From Bathynomus jamesi (lineage: Eukaryota; Arthropoda; Malacostraca; Isopoda; Cirolanidae): a stretch of DNA of 64,000 nt. The stretch lies in the NCBI GenBank assembly GCA_023014485.1, contig JAJOZX010006143.1, positions 72,001 through 136,000 on the forward strand, written 5' to 3'. Positions 11,275 to 22,098 of this stretch are shown here, one piece after another; positions within the stretch are counted from its first letter, which is position 1, and each line of letters opens with the position of its first letter. A program made the position numbers and the translations under genes. Below the pieces are notes generated by a model. The model did not search any database. It saw only the letters and a list, made by a program, of their open reading frames with translations, and was not told the origin of the DNA.

Positions 11275-11630
11275 AATAAATAAACTAATTGGTATTAAGA
11301 ACGTAAACGTTCCACCTAGGTCCACAGTTTAACCCAGAATCCTAGTCATGGTCCATCGACTGTAAATCACAATTATATCATGTGGCCGGGTACCCGTGAT
11401 ACTAACTATACCAGCGGTTGGTTAATATTTAAATGCATGAGTAGAGGCCTACCTTGATTTATGGTTATGATAATGTTAAATATGTAGGCCCAAAGTTACA
11501 TACCGTAGATCAGCGGCGATGCTGTTTTTCTGACGAGGTTGAAACCACGTTCATAGCCTTTGTTGGCCTATCCGAACCGGGGATAACCTATTCGAAACAG
11601 ATATAATATTGTCGGTGTATCGACGTGCTG
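11275..11630 (+). repeat. Dispersed repeat R, copy 1
   Basis: This non-coding ~350-bp block (AATTGGTATTAAGAACGT to ATAATATTGTCGGTGTATCG) recurs at 19840-20170 in the same orientation and at 54290-54640 inverted. The three copies differ mainly by substitutions. No coding or terminal-repeat signal was identified. Confidence 0.75.
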
Positions 11631-11639
11631 GCAACTAAA

Positions 11640-12064
11640 TAATCCAGGAGTTAGCCAAGGGGTCGCGTTCGTCTGGCCTGAGGCACTGAGCCATTTTCTG
11701 TCCCTCCTCAGTAATTATTATTATTATTATTATCTCGACTTTTGCAATCAATTGTACACGAGGTGTATAAGGTATTTATATTATCAGTTTCTGGTTCTTC
11801 GATGTTGTAAAATGTTTGTCTGAAATGTTGTTTTCTTTAACCTTCATATAATTTTATTGACTATCTTCTCGCAGTTTAAGATTCTATCATAAAATGTTAA
11901 GCTATAATGTCACATGACATCATAACAAACATAACCGATTCATCTAAGAACGATAGAGTTTTGACGATGGTGATATGAGGTCTCCAAAAAGACGTGGGGC
12001 ACATCTGGACAGTCGAAACGCCACGATAAGAAATTTCGTACTAATAACAAATTATTTGAATTAT

Positions 12065-12133
<69 letters not shown>

Positions 12134-12157
12134 ACTCGGATCGGAAGAAATGATTCT

Positions 12158-12160
<3 letters not shown>
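11640..12160 (+). repeat. CT-tract dispersed repeat, copy 2
   Basis: The full body runs about 420 bp and has an internal (ATT)n at 11715-11733. It is followed by a (CT)n tract at 12066-12132 and the flank AACTCGGATCGGAAGAAATG. That flank also appears inverted at 56952-56982, on the far side of the large CR1 element. This copy is thus the unoccupied version of that insertion site. Confidence 0.8.

Positions 12161-12215
<55 letters not shown>
12158..12215. repeat. (TA)n microsatellite
   Basis: A TA tract with the long-TIR mariner inserted at its right edge. Confidence 0.9.
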
Positions 12216-12219
<4 letters not shown>

Positions 12220-12605
12220 GTGTCCCCCAAAAAACTATATACTCTTTATAGCATCATATATTTTATAATTTAAAAATTAAAAAAAAAAAAAAAAAATATT
12301 ATTATAGCAATTGCCAATGAAAGGTAAATTAGTAATCTAAGTGATCAAAATGTTATAGCAAGTTGTTTGCATATAAAATTTAATTAAGTACGCCAAGTCC
12401 TCAAAATGTTCTCCGGCGGCATGAATGCACTTTTGAATGCGTCGACTAAGCCTGGCCTTGTTTTATCAAAGGCCTTGTAATGGCGAAGCCTATGGACCGA
12501 ACGTAGTCTAGTCACTCACTAGCTTGCTTCGGACTTAGCCTACGCACTCATTCCACGATACAAACTCTACAGCATTCAACTTTATTCAGTTCAGCAAAAG
12601 AACCC

Positions 12606-13174
12606 ATGTTGCGTAAACGTTTGACACTGGAGCAACGAAAAAGTGTTCTGAAATGGCATTGGAAATTTGAGAATGTATCCGAAGTCCAGCGGCAATGGAT
12701 CCGGGAATTTGGTACAAAGCCACCGACACGTCTCGCCATTACAAGCATCCGTGACAAGTTTGAAGCAGAGGGATCTGCTCAAGATATGCACAAGCGAAGA
12801 TCTGGACGACGCAAATCAAGTGCGAGTGATGAAAACTCCGTTTTAGTGTTGCAAAAATTTAATCGATCACCACAGAAATCAGTTAGGCAATGCGCCCGTG
12901 AGACCGGAATCAGCAAATCAGGTGTTCACCGGATTTTAAAGTCGGCAAAATGGAAAAGCTACATTCCAAGTCTGTTACACGCCATGGCTGAAGATGACCC
13001 TGATCGCAGACTCGAATTTTGTGAATGGTTTCAGTCAATGGAAGCCGAAGACGTACAGTTTGCCAACAAAATCGTGTGGTCTGATGAAGCTACCTTCAAG
13101 CTGAATGGCACAGTAAATCGACACAACTGCAGGTACTGGTCACTTGATAATCCACACGTTTATGTGGATAAACA
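12606..13174 (+). pseudogene. Mariner transposase, 5' half
   Basis: About 190 residues starting [19 protein letters not shown]. Two helix-turn-helix modules are visible (residues ~5-50 and ~75-115) with a RRSGRRKSS linker. [12 protein letters not shown] and the first catalytic Asp in [13 protein letters not shown] follow, and the homology ends at VYVDKHVN. The open frame then continues by chance into inserted reverse transcriptase sequence as far as 13610. The remainder of the gene is at 15477-15939. Confidence 0.85.
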
Positions 13175-15476
13175 TGTTAATTTTGAATACGTAAATAATC
13201 GTAAGCCGGTAAAGGATAACATAGGCCCTCTATTGGATGTAAATGGCGCTTTGGCTTCTGACGCTCAGGCGATGGCGGGTATTTTCAATAACTTTTTTGC
13301 GACAGTTTTTACCGTAGAGGACGTAAATAATGTCCCCGACGTTGACGATATCGTTCCATTTAGTAGCGAGACTATTTTAGATGAAATAACTGTTTACGAG
13401 GCTGAGATTGCGCATTATATCGATAGGCTAAAAGTTAGCAAGGCTCCAGGCCCTGACGCTTTTTATCCTAGACATTTGAAAGATTTGAAAGACGTTATCG
13501 TAGGCCCCTTAGCGAAGATTTTTAATCAGTCACTCGAAACGGGGATTATTCCTGAAGACTTCAAATTAGCTAACGTCACGCCTATTTTTAAAAAGGCGAC
13601 CGCGCGGTAGCTAGCAATTATAGGCCCATTAGCTTAACGTCAATTGTCGGTAAACTTTTGGAATCCGTAGTTAGGGATCGTATTATCGATCACTTAGAAA
13701 GTAGGGGTTTGATTAATAGTAGTCAGCACGGGTTTCGACGCCATAGGTCTTGTTTAACAAATTTGTTAGAATTTTATAACGAAATAGTGCGCGAATACGA
13801 TAGGCATAGGGCAGCTGACGTTATTTATTTAGATTTTAAAAAGGCGTTCGATACAGTTCCGCATAGGAGACTAATTGCGAAGGTTAAAGCGCACGGTATC
13901 CGCGGTCAGGTAGCTAACTGGTTAGAAGAATGGCTTCGTGCTAGGAGGCAGAGGGTCGTAGTTAATGGTAGTGAATCGGGGTGGTTAGAGGTAGGTAGTG
14001 GTGTCCCACAGGGTTCAGTGTTAGGCCCATTGTTATTCGTAATTTACATTAACGACATAGATGTAGGATTGATTAGTAACGTGTCAAAATTCGCGGACGA
14101 TACTAAAATAGGTGGTAAGGTTGTTAACGAGGACGATAGAAATAGGATCCAAGACGATGTAGATAGGATTATGGAGTGGACGGATAAGTGGCAGATGCAA
14201 TTTAACGTAGATAATGTAAAGTTTTGCATATAGGTTCTCGCAACAATAATTACGTGTACACGATGGATGATAGGGATTTAGCGAGCGTTGACGAGGAAGT
14301 AGATTTAGGCGTACGCGTAACTAAAGATTTAAAGGTTAGGAACCAGTGCCTGGAGTCTTGCGCAAAAGCTAATAGGATGTTAGGCTTCATAGCGCGTAAT
14401 TTCGAATTTAAATCGAAGGATATTATATTGCCCCTTTACAAGTCCCTAGTCAGGCCTCATTTGGAATATGCCGTTCAATTTTGGTGCCCGTACTTGCGTG
14501 AGGATATTGATAGGTTAGAAAGGGTTCAGCGTCGTGCCACGAAACTTATTCCGGCATTGCGCAATAAGCCTTATGAAGATAGGATTAAAGTGTTAGACTT
14601 GTATTCACTCGAAACTAGGAGATTAAGGGGGGAGCTTATTGAAGTTTTCAAAATCGTTAATAACATCGATAACGTAAATTTTGACAATTGTTCACTTTCG
14701 ATAATAGTAATACTCGCAATAACGGATTCAAGTTGCGTGGCAGACGTTTCATTACTAATATCGCTAAAAACTTCTTTACGTTTAAAGTAATTGATAAATG
14801 GAATAATCTTCCCGCGTCAGTCGTTCATTCTACCAGCGTTAATGTGTTTAAGAACCGTCTTGACAGACATTTTAAAAATATTAACGTTGTTTAAAATTAA
14901 AAAAGAAAGTTAACAACAGGAGCTCTGGTGGTGGTGCTCGAGGATGAGTCTGTTGACGATGATGCCAGCTTGTGACATGCCAGCGTGTGATGCCAGCAAT
15001 AAAAAAAAAAAAAAAAAAAAATTAGACTAACACGAATGTAGATGTAGCTCATAGCGTAAACTAACCCACTTTTTGTTTAACTTTACCTACTTTTTTTTTT
15101 TTTCTTATCCTCCTTACTTTGCATGTCTCTAACTCTTTTCTTGCATGTTTGTAGTTTGCATGGTATGACAGTGAGTTAAGACTGTGTTTGCATGGTTTGT
15201 AAGCGTTCTTATTTTACTTCTTTTCATCTTTCACCCCTCTCCTATATTCTCCGACTATTTTTCTGACTTGTCGGCAGTGGCCGGCGGATGATGATGGTGA
15301 GACTTTTTCCCTCTTTTTCTGAATGAATGTTAACCCACGAATGATAGGTGTTGCTCCTTACTTAACCCCTTATTCTCCTCTCTTCTCTTAACCCCTACTC
15401 TCTCCTTTCTCTCGGGCTAGCCTTAGAGTGGATCTTAGGGTCTTTGTTAGCCTTAGCTTCTGTAGATCTGTAGATC
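13175..15476 (+). mobile_element. 5'-truncated CR1-like retrotransposon
   Basis: The reverse transcriptase is in four overlapping frames. It starts at the segment [17 protein letters not shown] and continues through [66 protein letters not shown] and the C-terminal thumb YKSLVRPHLEYAV, ending near 14894. An A-run lies at about 14998-15021. The 3' end carries two copies of TGTAGATC (15461-15476), like the short tandem repeats that end CR1 elements. The 5' endonuclease is missing, as in a typical truncated insertion. Frameshifts near 13610 and 14225 make it inactive. Confidence 0.82.
13178..14894 (+). pseudogene. CR1-like reverse transcriptase
   Basis: In the family this enzyme copies element RNA at a nicked target. 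Palm motifs A (YLDFKKAFD) and C (FADDTK) are both intact, and motif B reads GVPQGSVLGP. The frame changes near 13610-13658, 14225 and 14690. It differs clearly in sequence from the other CR1-like copies at 20764-22100 and 57098-60510, so it is another subfamily. Confidence 0.82.
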
Positions 15477-15939
15477 ATCCAGGGGTTTGGTTGGACCATT
15501 TTTCTTTAATGGGACAGTTACCGGTGCCGCATATCTCGACATGCTGCGGACAGAAATTATACCTGCAGTTCGGAAGTTGTTTGGAAACGACGACTTTTAC
15601 TTTCAACAAGATGGAGCCCCCCTCATTATCATTGTGATGTCAGAAGGTACCTCGATGAAACGTTGCCTAACCGTTGGATAGGACGAAGAGGAAGCGTTGA
15701 GAATCCTCCACGTTCACCGGACTTGACTCCACTTGATTTTTACTTGTGGGGCTAGCTACCTGAAGGATGCAGTTTATAGTACAAGACCTGCAACACTTGA
15801 AAACCTTAAGGATGCAATTAGGGAAAAGTGCGGGACCATCACAGCATCCACATTAGTCCATGTCTGCGAATCAGTTAGTCGACGCATTCAAAGTGCATTC
15901 ATGCCGCCGGAGAACATTTTGAGCACTTGGCGTAGTTAA
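15477..15939 (+). pseudogene. Mariner transposase, 3' half
   Basis: This continues the gene broken at 13174. LVGPFFFNGTVTG-like sequence is read across two frames, then the second catalytic Asp in QQDGAP, then SPDLTPLDF-type sequence encoded near 15718-15745 with the third Asp. It ends SAFMPPENILSTWRS. Several single-base shifts separate these parts. The final 22 codons lie inside the right terminal repeat. Confidence 0.8.
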
Positions 15940-16095
15940 TTAAATTTTATATGCAAACAACTCGCTATAACATTTTGATCACTTAGATTACTAATTTACC
16001 TTTCACTTGCAATTGCTATAACAATATATTGTTTGGTTTTTTAAATTATAAAATATATGATGCTATAAAGAGTATATAGTTTTTTTTGGGACACC

Positions 16096-16098
<3 letters not shown>

Positions 16099-16145
<47 letters not shown>

Positions 16146-16168
16146 ATATATATATATATATATATATA
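16099..16168. repeat. (TA)n between two mariners
   Basis: A TA tract is the only sequence between the right end of one mariner and the left end of the next. Confidence 0.9.
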
Positions 16169-16923
16169 CAGGGTGGGCCGTAAGTTTCCATACATAGGAA
16201 AATAAACATTTTTTTATGGACAACCATTTTTATTTATATAATATGCTCTACATGGTTGCCATTGTTTGAAAACACATTTCAATACGTGTTCCCCACTGTT
16301 GATGAACACGCATTAGCACAGTTGACGTTATGCTTGTAATGGCGTTGGTGATACGTTCCTTTAGATGATTTATGTCTCGTATCTTTTCCTGATACACCAT
16401 GGCCTTCAAGTGCCCCCAAAGATAGAAATCAAGGGGGGTGAGATCTGGGGATCTGGGAGGCCACTCCACAGGACCACGCCGACCAATCCAAGCATCCGGA
16501 AACTGCTGATCCAAATACCGACGCACGTGAAGACCATAATGAGGTGGAGCTCCATCTTGCTGGAAGTAAACTGGGAAGTTACCTTCCTCGTTTAGCAGGG
16601 ATGGGAAAATCTCTTCTTGCAACATGTTAAGATACCTTTCGGCATTAAGATTTCCACTGACAAAAATTGTCCAATAATTCTGTCACCCCATATCCCGGCC
16701 CACACCATCACTTTACCGGCACCTTGCATCTTCGTCGGACTCAGCCAGTTAGGGTTAGCATTACTCCAATAACGTATGTTTTGCCGATTAACCTCTCCAT
16801 TGACGTAAAAATTTGCTTCATCAGTAAACAAGATCTTACGTCAAACGCATATTCTTAGGGTATCTGAAACATAAAAACAAACGTTTAATTTTTCCTATGT
16901 ATGGAAACTTACGGCGCACCCTG
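16169..16923 (-). mobile_element. N-terminally deleted mariner, copy B
   Basis: Same element as 10093-10840 but reversed and better preserved. Frames at 16592-16831 and 16248-16625 together read from [17 protein letters not shown] through QQDGAPPHYGLHVRRYLD and SPDLTPLDFYLWG to the C-terminus. One frameshift lies near 16610. Second and third Asp are 41 residues apart. The DNA-binding half is absent with the same breakpoint as copy A, so this deletion derivative was probably moved by enzyme supplied from elsewhere. Confidence 0.87.
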
Positions 16924-16934
16924 TATATATTATA

Positions 16935-17150
16935 TATATATACAATAAAATTAGATACAAGGATCTTTTAAACTATTTCCCCCAACATACTCTTTTCAAC
17001 AATCACCACCCCAATGTTGATCTTTTCAACTATATCCCCCCCAAGTTTAAACTCTGCAAATTAACCAAATAAGATAATAAAACAATAAGAACAAAGTTAT
17101 TATTTATTGCAAACATATTATAGAGAACCATTATTTACATAGGATAAAAT
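16935..17150. repeat. Half of a hairpin repeat family
   Basis: ATTAGATACAAGGATCTTTT and following bases match one arm of the hairpin at 55447-55590. The continuing block to about 17150 matches 55265-55380 inverted. Confidence 0.65.
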
Positions 17151-17335
17151 TTGAATCCCGGTTAGGTCAACTGTACACCCTTGACGATTAGTTAGGTTTA
17201 GTTGTGATAGTTGCGTTAGTTTTAACGAAAATATGACAACTAACCTAACAAATCGTCAAGGGCGTACAGTTGACCTAACCGCGCATTCAATGAACCTATT
17301 GGGTATTCAGTTTACCTAACCGGGCATATATATAT
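17150..17335. repeat. GGTTAGGT fold-back hairpin, copy 1
   Basis: An imperfect palindrome reads GGTTAGGTCAACTGTAC, then GACGATTRGTTAGG, then a turn near 17220, then the complement. It is flanked by variants of CCGGTTAGGT. It belongs to a family also at 18285, 19395-19605, 54870-55270, 62378-62580 and 63000-63085. Confidence 0.75.
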
Positions 17336-17350
17336 ATATATATATATATA

Positions 17351-18237
17351 CCGGGCCGGATCTAAAAGTTGCGAGGCCCTAGGCAGATCTAGAAATTGCG
17401 AGGCCCTAGGCCTATATATATGAAAATATGGACTTAATTATCGGTACTATACCAGCAATATTAGAATCCCGCATAGACAGAACTATGCCAGCACTTAAAA
17501 ATTAAACCAAACCAAAATAATCACGCATGGAAATTGTATAAGAATATAAATAACCATACAAATAAGTATACATTATAATATGAATCAAGATTTGTATCGA
17601 AAATATAAGACAATGATTTCTAAGATTTATATATATTATAGGTAATGACTTTCCATAGTATACAAACGTTTTTCATATGTGATGTATAAGAGATGTTGAC
17701 ATTTCATTTTTTTATAATAGTGAGCGATCGACTTATCAGGCTAAATATTAATGCTTTAATATTTGGTTCAGATGCTCCTTGAATATTACAGCAATGCTTT
17801 TCTACTTTTCTTCGAGCTAAACTCTTCAATTAATTGAGAATAATCTAATGAATTTGTTATATCGTTTTCTATTGATAACATAGCTAATGATTGCAATCTC
17901 GCTTGAGACATGGTGGAACGCAAATATGTTTTAATAAGTTTGAGACGCGAGAAACTTCTTTCAGCTGAAGCAACAGTAACTGGGATGGTTAATACTATTC
18001 GAAGTGCAACATGAACATTAGGATAAATCTCACTTAGTTGTTTTTGCACTATATAAACAAGGGCATTTCCGAGATCTGTTTTCCCAGGTATAAACCTGCA
18101 AAGTACTCTAAGTTCTTCATAGAGTTCTAAATCATTAATATCACTTGAACAGAACGCGCAAAACGGCTTGAACGAGGCCCCCTTTGGCGCGAGGCCCTAG
18201 GCGATCGCCTAGTTCGCCTATAGCTAAATCCGGGCTT
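17351..18237 (-). mobile_element. hAT element remnant
   Basis: The outer ends are GGGCCGGATCTAAAAG on the left and the inverted GCCCGGATTTAGC on the right. Both are followed inward by copies of GAGGCCCTAGGC. It sits in a TA tract, so the target duplication cannot be read. The inside encodes only the C-terminal part of a hAT transposase, so it is a deletion derivative. Confidence 0.7.
17786..18175 (-). pseudogene. hAT transposase C-terminal dimerisation domain
   Basis: The frame contains LSEIYPNVHVALRIVLTIPV, SAERSFSRLKLIKTYLRSTM and LAMLSIENDI. This is the conserved hAT C-terminal dimerisation block, closest in style to the ZMYM1-like hAT group. The catalytic and zinc-finger parts are missing. 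The open frame continues upstream to about 18175 without a start codon. Confidence 0.85.
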
Positions 18238-18284
18238 GTATATATCTATATATATATATATCGAAACCTACGGTAAAATTATTG

Positions 18285-18350
18285 AATGCCCGGTTAGGTC
18301 AACTGTACGTCCTTCACGATTGGTTAGGTTAAGTCGTTATATTTTCATTA
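18285..18350 (+). repeat. GGTTAGGT hairpin family, half copy
   Basis: One arm only (CCGGTTAGGTCAACTGTACG onward). It lies just left of the Merlin element. Confidence 0.6.
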
Positions 18351-18370
18351 AAACGCGGGATATTTTTGCT

Positions 18371-19363
18371 GGGTCTTATTAAAAATTTGGACTGTGTTCG
18401 AATTTTTTTAAACTTGCATCACAGATACAGTTTTTCGCGCTGATTTGAAATATGAAACTAATTTTTTGTGGAAATTTTTTATTTGTATGTTATAAGTCTA
18501 TGAATCAGAAGTGCTTGCCAATCATGCTTAACGTAAGCTCGTACAAATTTTGCCCTTGTGACGCTGGCGCCACACAAACTCGCACAGGTACCCATCCTAC
18601 ATTTGGTGATGAGTACTGGCTTGTTTCTTGTTTCTGCGCTTGGCAGCGTTCCATAACGATTCAATTTTTTGCGTGTTTGCCCCCGTGCCTGGGTCAACAA
18701 AGTTTTGGCTGTGGTTGACCGTTAGGTGCTTGTAGTTATAGCCGGGCAGCTTGTTCACGCCCTCGTACGCGTCCCAGCAGTCGCTTACAATTGTCGTGCC
18801 TGGTAGAATGTTGGCAGTTATGCACGACGTCAGCGTAGCACGATCTCGACGTGGAACGGCATATAAAAAGCATTCGCCGGTGTCCTGACAAATGCCACCG
18901 AACACCCATTGTTCGGGCAGCATGCGTCCAACGCTGCACTTTCGTCCTGAAAAGAGGATTTCATCGATTTCGACGTTCTTGTTCGGTCCGCCAATCATCA
19001 CCGGATTTGCCAGAATGTTGATCGCGCACAACTAGGTAAAAACCATTTACCATTAGGTCAGTTCTTGTCTAAAATATGGTTTGTATAGCTTAAGGTTAGG
19101 TTAGGTTAGGTTATTAACAATGACAAATTACTTGCATTTTGTGCAAGGCATCAGTTTCACTTAACGAAAACAATGATTGTAAGTTATCACTGATTTTCAT
19201 TCACCCGCAAAAAGAGGCATTGTTCCTGCAAACAAACGCCAATAAAATGTTAAATATTTATTTTCGCAAAAATGAGTTGCATACTTAGAATCAGCATAAA
19301 AAACTGTACTAGTGACAAAATTTTCATAAAAATTTAACACAGTCCAAATTTTAAATAAGATCC
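18371..19363 (-). mobile_element. Merlin DNA transposon with intact ends
   Basis: Ends GGGTCTTATTAAAAATTTGG and, inverted, GGATCTTATTTAAAATTTGG. The flanking 8-bp direct repeat TTTTTGCT (18363-18370 and 19364-19371) is perfect. An 8-bp duplication with GG-type ends fits the Merlin superfamily (IS1016/IS1595-related). The internal gene lacks its N-terminal part. TTAGG-type repeats lie at about 19092-19110. Confidence 0.88.
18597..19031 (-). pseudogene. Merlin transposase, N-terminally truncated
   Basis: About 144 residues of an IS1595/ISXO2-like DDE transposase: VEIDEILFSGRKCSVGR (first Asp), TTIVSDCWDAYEGV (second Asp), HLTVNHSQNFVDP, and the third acidic residue in TQKIESLWNAAKRR. Family members are near 280-300 residues. 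The missing part is the N-terminal zinc-binding region, a fragment of which can be read in the related element at 31358-31654. The frame starts MCAINILANPVMIGG, which is inside the family domain rather than a real start. Confidence 0.87.
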
Positions 19364-19394
19364 TTTTTGCTACCCGCACGAAGGGTAGAAAAAA

Positions 19395-19605
19395 TAACTG
19401 AATGCATGGTTAGGTTAATTGAATGGCCAGTTAGGTTAACTGAATACCTGGTTAGGTTCATTGAATGCCCGGTTAGGTTAACTGTACGCTTTTGACGATT
19501 GGTTAGGTTTAGTCGTGATATTTTCGTAAAACTAACGAAAATATCACGACTAAACCTAACCAATCGTCGAAGGCGTACAGTTGACCTAACCGGGCATTCA
19601 AATTT
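19395..19605. repeat. GGTTAGGT fold-back hairpin, copy 2
   Basis: Four spaced variants of GGTTAGGTTMAYTGAAT precede a near-perfect hairpin. Its arms contain ACGATTGGTTAGGTTTAGTC and GTGATATTTTCGT, and the turn is near 19530. Confidence 0.8.
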
Positions 19606-20705
19606 TATCCTATGTAAATAATGGTTCCCTATAAACCGGAAATATGATAGAATGTAATAGAATTTTCAAGATATGTATCTTATATCCATATCTTAAAAAT
19701 TCTATTATGTAAATAAGATAAGTAAAACCTGTTAAATTATCTCCCCCCTAATATTGACCTTTTAAACTATGTCCCCCCCTCTCTGAAGCTAGGGGGGTAA
19801 ATAGTTTAAAAGATCCAAATACAACAAAATAGACTAATTGGTATTAACAACGTTAACGTTCTACCTGGGACTACAGATTAACCCAGAATCTTAGCCATGG
19901 CCCATTAACTGTAAACCACAATTATATCATGTGGCCGTGTACCCGTGATACCAACTTACACAAGCGGTAGGTTAATATTCAAATGCATGATTAGAGGCCT
20001 ACCTTGATTTATGGTTAATATAATGGTAAATATGTAGGCCCAAAGTTACCTACCGTCGATCAGCGGCGATGCTGTTTTTCTGACGAGGTTGAAACCACGT
20101 TCATAGCCTTTATAGGATTATCCGAAGCGGGGATAGACTATTCGAAACAGATATAATATTGTCGGTGTATGGATGTATCTTTGAATTGAGACACGAGCAT
20201 TTACGCCGAACTACTGCAGTTCAGCCTGAAATAGGCAATAATTTTAAGGCGAACTTAGCATCTTAATGCAATCTGAAACGATATTAGCATAGGACCCATG
20301 ATTTAAGAATAATAAGTAACCTTTTATTAGAAAAGTCAGTTAACCAAAGCACTCATTTTACCCTTCATGTTCCCCTTCGCCTACCACGACCCTTACAAAA
20401 ATATTGGAAGCTGAATTTCCACATTCTCATTGTTTATAAGTGATAGTCTAAATTAAAGTATAATTTTTCAATATCTTTTCCTTACAGCATCAATAAAAAC
20501 CAGTATATTTATGGAGGCAATACCATATTTTATTAACCCTATAGTAATTTCATATTATTAGGTATTGGCAAAGCACTTCAGATGTGATAGGTATTTAGGC
20601 TATCTCGAAAAGAGGAGAATACAATTCTTTATATTTGCGCATACCATGTAGGCTAAGATCTCCCAATTGTCTTTCATCCATTTATTAATTTTATTTACAC
20701 AAAGT
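19600..20705 (+). repeat. 1.1-kb block duplicated (inverted at 53756-54870)
   Basis: The whole block, including repeat R (19840-20170), matches 53756-54870 in reverse. It contains no recognisable gene. Confidence 0.8.
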
Positions 20706-20709
20706 ACAA

Positions 20710-20710
<1 letters not shown>

Positions 20711-20763
<53 letters not shown>
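20711..20763. repeat. (CT)n tract at CR1 left boundary
   Basis: CT tract directly joined to truncated CR1 sequence. Confidence 0.9.
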
Positions 20764-20767
<4 letters not shown>

Positions 20768-22098
20768 CGAATGTGCTGGCTTGGATAGTGTTCGGTGTAC
20801 GGCGACAGTCGTTGCCGATAGAATAGACAAACTGAGTGCGTTTAAGGCTCCTGGGCCAGACCAGTTCCTCCCCAGAGTGTTGTGGGAGGTGCGCGACCAG
20901 GCGGCTCCCCACTTGGCTACAGTCTTCAACAAATCGTTGGAGACGGGCCAGGTGCCTGTTGACTGGAGGGAAGCCAACGTGACCCCTATCTTTAAGAAAG
21001 GGGATCACGAAAGTCCAGGGAACTATCGTCCCATTAGTCTCACTTCGGCTGTAGGTAAATTATTAGAGGGGATAATAGCTCATAGGATCTTTGACCATTT
21101 GGATTCCTACAAGCTGCTTGGGGACTCCCAACATGGGTTTAGACGGCATAGGTCGTGTCTCACCAACTTGCTCAAGTTTTTCCACGTCATGTTGAGTGAG
21201 TATGATTAGAGTAGGGCGATTGATATAATTTATCTCGACTTTCAGAAAACCTTTGATAAGGTACTTCACCGCCGGCTAATGGCGAAAGTGCGCGCGCTGG
21301 GTATCGGTGGGGAAGTAGGTAGGTATGTTGGGACGCCCGAGGCGATCGAACAACTGCGTGCGGACGTACGTAGGATATGAGAGTGGTCCGAAAAATGGCA
21401 AATGCCGTTTAACTTGGGCAAATGCAAGGTGATGCACATTGGCTACGCCAATCCCAAGTCGGACTACTCCATGTTGTGGAGTAATATCGAGGCCACTGAT
21501 TTCGAAAAGGACTTGGGTGTGCTAACTAGCAGCGACCTTAAGTTTACCAAACAGTGCGTAGAGGTGGAAAATAAAGTCCAAAAGTTGCTGGGTTATATCA
21601 GGAGGCAATTTCGATTTCGGAACAAGGAGATTGTGCTCTCTCTGTACAATTCTCTGGTTCGGCCGCACCTGGAGTATGCTGTGCAGTTCTGGTCGCCCAC
21701 CTTCAGGAAAGATATTGAGAGGCTGGAGCGAGTGCAGGCGAGAGCCACAAAGTTAATCCCTTCCGTTAGGCACGTGGGCTACAATCGACGCTTACGCGCC
21801 CTGAATTTGTTTTCGCTGGAAACTCGGAGGCTGTGCGGTCAACTCATCGAGGTTTTCAAGTTCTTACGCGGGTTCAACAATGTCGATTTTAGAAGCATGT
21901 TTAGTTTAAATGATAACCCAACTCGCAACAATGGTTGGAAGTTGGATTTGAAACGGTTTAGGACTAGTGTGTGTGTGTGGGAATTACTTTACGTATAAGA
22001 TCTGTGACCCGTAGAACAGGCTACCTTCAGAAGTTGTGAACAGTTCTTTTGTGGATCTGTTCAAGAAAAGGTTAGACCGAATCTTACACACTATTTGA
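20764..22098 (+). pseudogene. CR1-like reverse transcriptase, inactive
   Basis: Readable parts are [66 protein letters not shown], then after the deletion MPFNLGKCKVMHIGYANP and SLYNSLVRPHLEYAVQFW. In-frame stops lie near 21209 and 21378. With the catalytic FADD motif deleted, the product could not polymerise. Confidence 0.85.

Larger units (their letters stand above)
12216..16098 (+). mobile_element. Long-TIR mariner split by a retrotransposon
   Basis: The ends CAGAGTGTCCCCCAA and CAGGGTGTCCCAAAA (inverted) are flanked by TA. The inverted repeats run about 235 bp (12216-12455 and 15868-16098). They are unusual because the right arm includes the last ~22 codons of the transposase, so the left arm carries an antisense copy of that coding end. 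The transposase is interrupted by a 2.3-kb CR1-like insertion at about 13175-15476. Without it, the element would be about 1.6 kb. Confidence 0.85.

Noticed and set aside
12606..13610. A single 334-residue gene
   Set aside because: Homology changes from mariner transposase to reverse transcriptase at about residue 190, at an insertion junction.
19080..19115. Telomere tract from GGTTAGG repeats
   Set aside because: Only about four units inside a Merlin element. This is too short and internal for a telomere.
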